From Parvularculaceae bacterium UBA4496 (lineage in GTDB: Bacteria; Pseudomonadota; Alphaproteobacteria; Caulobacterales; Parvularculaceae): a DNA stretch of 14,303 nucleotides. The notes beneath the pieces are model-generated. The model did no database searches and was not told where the DNA came from. It worked only from the letters and a program-made list of their open reading frames with translations. Below are positions 13,846 to 14,303 of the stretch, in pieces; the stretch's first letter is position 1; the number at the start of each line of letters is the position of its first letter. The stretch spans positions 21,498 to 35,800 of the forward strand of contig DGNI01000149.1 of the NCBI GenBank assembly GCA_002388885.1. Direction: 5' to 3'. Made by a program: the position numbers and the translations under genes.

Positions 13846-13871
13846 TCGGGACTTGCCAACAACGCGATCAC
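13842..13871 (+). repeat. 7-bp inverted repeat spanning the cutA stop
   Basis: GTGATCG (13842-13848, which contains the cutA TGA) is exactly complementary to CGATCAC (13865-13871), with a 16-base loop. No T-tract follows, so it is not a convincing intrinsic terminator. It could be a weak attenuator between cutA and msrA, or chance. Confidence 0.3.
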
Positions 13872-13909
13872 ACACTTTATCAAACCCTCAACGTGCCCGG
13901 AGAAAACCC

Positions 13910-14303
13910 ATGACCGAGATCGCCGTATTCGCCGCCGGATGTTTCTGGGGCGTAGAGCAGACTTTTCGCGACACCAAAGGCGTTGTTGCAACCGAAGTCG
14001 GGTACACGGGCGGCCCCACGGACAACCCGACTTATGAAGAAGTATGCCGCAAAGGCACCGGGCACGCCGAGGCCGTTCACGTCACCTATGATCCCTCGAT
14101 CGTGACCTATGACGACTTGCTGGAGGTTTTCTGGAACTGCCACAACCCGACGCAGGTAAACCGGCAGGGACCGGATGTGGGCGACCAGTACCGCACGGCG
14201 ATTTTTACGTTAAACGACGAGCAAAAACGAGCCGCCGAAGCTTCACGCGACAAGCTTGCTGCTTCAGGTCGTTTCGACAAACCCATCGCCACTGTCATAG
14301 AGC
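13910..14303 (+). CDS. msrA: Peptide methionine sulfoxide reductase MsrA, N-terminal part (truncated by window edge)
   Basis: MsrA reduces methionine-S-sulfoxide in proteins and free methionine, protecting the cell from oxidative damage. The 131 codons present begin [19 protein letters not shown], with the catalytic GCFWG at 10-14 and nucleophile C11. Other family landmarks are VGYTGG, the EAVHVTYDP stretch, [26 protein letters not shown], and a helix beginning with DEQKRAAE. The gene is cut at the right edge and lacks its C-terminal 30 to 80 residues, where resolving cysteines often lie. GGAG at 13899-13902 is a good ribosome binding site seven bases before the ATG. The N-terminus has no signal peptide, so it is cytosolic. 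Confidence 0.96.
   Translation, partial: MTEIAVFAAGCFWGVEQTFRDTKGVVATEVGYTGGPTDNPTYEEVCRKGTGHAEAVHVTYDPSIVTYDDLLEVFWNCHNPTQVNRQGPDVGDQYRTAIFTLNDEQKRAAEASRDKLAASGRFDKPIATVIE

Overview
The window looks like a chromosomal segment of an alphaproteobacterium. The evidence is moderate-to-high GC content, the gene order moxR / DUF58 / BatA-DUF4159 / vWA-amidotransferase-like next to a DUF1285 / CoA-type Nudix / CCA-transferase operon (an arrangement known from alphaproteobacteria), and an exact CtrA-type box. A CtrA-using lineage such as the Caulobacterales, Hyphomonadaceae or Parvularculaceae would fit, but the genus cannot be named from this sequence. I see no mobile element, CRISPR array, tRNA or rRNA.

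Layout. (1) Positions 1-1826, leftward: a tightly packed operon of DUF1285, CoA pyrophosphatase (Nudix) and CCA tRNA nucleotidyltransferase, the last running off the left edge. (2) 1922-3814, leftward: sppA, a membrane-anchored S49 peptidase, with a hairpin after it and an exact TTAA-N7-TTAAC box before it. (3) About 305 bases of divergent intergenic DNA. (4) 4120-10889, rightward: a four-gene cluster of MoxR AAA+ ATPase, DUF58 protein, BatA/DUF4159 membrane protein and vWA/amidotransferase-like membrane protein. The reading frames abut or overlap, so these are one operon and probably one envelope-associated machine. (5) 11014-11706, rightward: an unrecognised 230-residue protein whose layout resembles a degenerate flagellin. 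(6) 11703-13436, leftward: queC-queE-queD, for the 7-deazaguanine (preQ0/queuosine) pathway. (7) 13519 to the end, rightward: cutA and the start of msrA.

How the genes work together. MoxR-type ATPases typically act as chaperones with vWA-domain partners. Here MoxR and DUF58 look cytosolic, while the two large membrane proteins carry the other vWA-like and amidotransferase-like domains, which suggests coupling of ATP hydrolysis to an envelope process. A broadly conserved operon of this type in Rhizobium leguminosarum (RL3499-RL3502) has been linked to cell shape and envelope integrity. The adjacent divergent sppA is also an envelope-maintenance gene. QueD, QueE and QueC carry out consecutive steps from 7,8-dihydroneopterin triphosphate to preQ0; the first enzyme (GTP cyclohydrolase I) is not in the window.

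Most worth a second look: a 42-base imperfect palindrome between queC and cutA, the CtrA-type box at sppA, the flagellin-like orphan protein, a QueD lacking the canonical catalytic Cys, and a signal-peptide-like segment in the middle of the BatA/DUF4159 protein.
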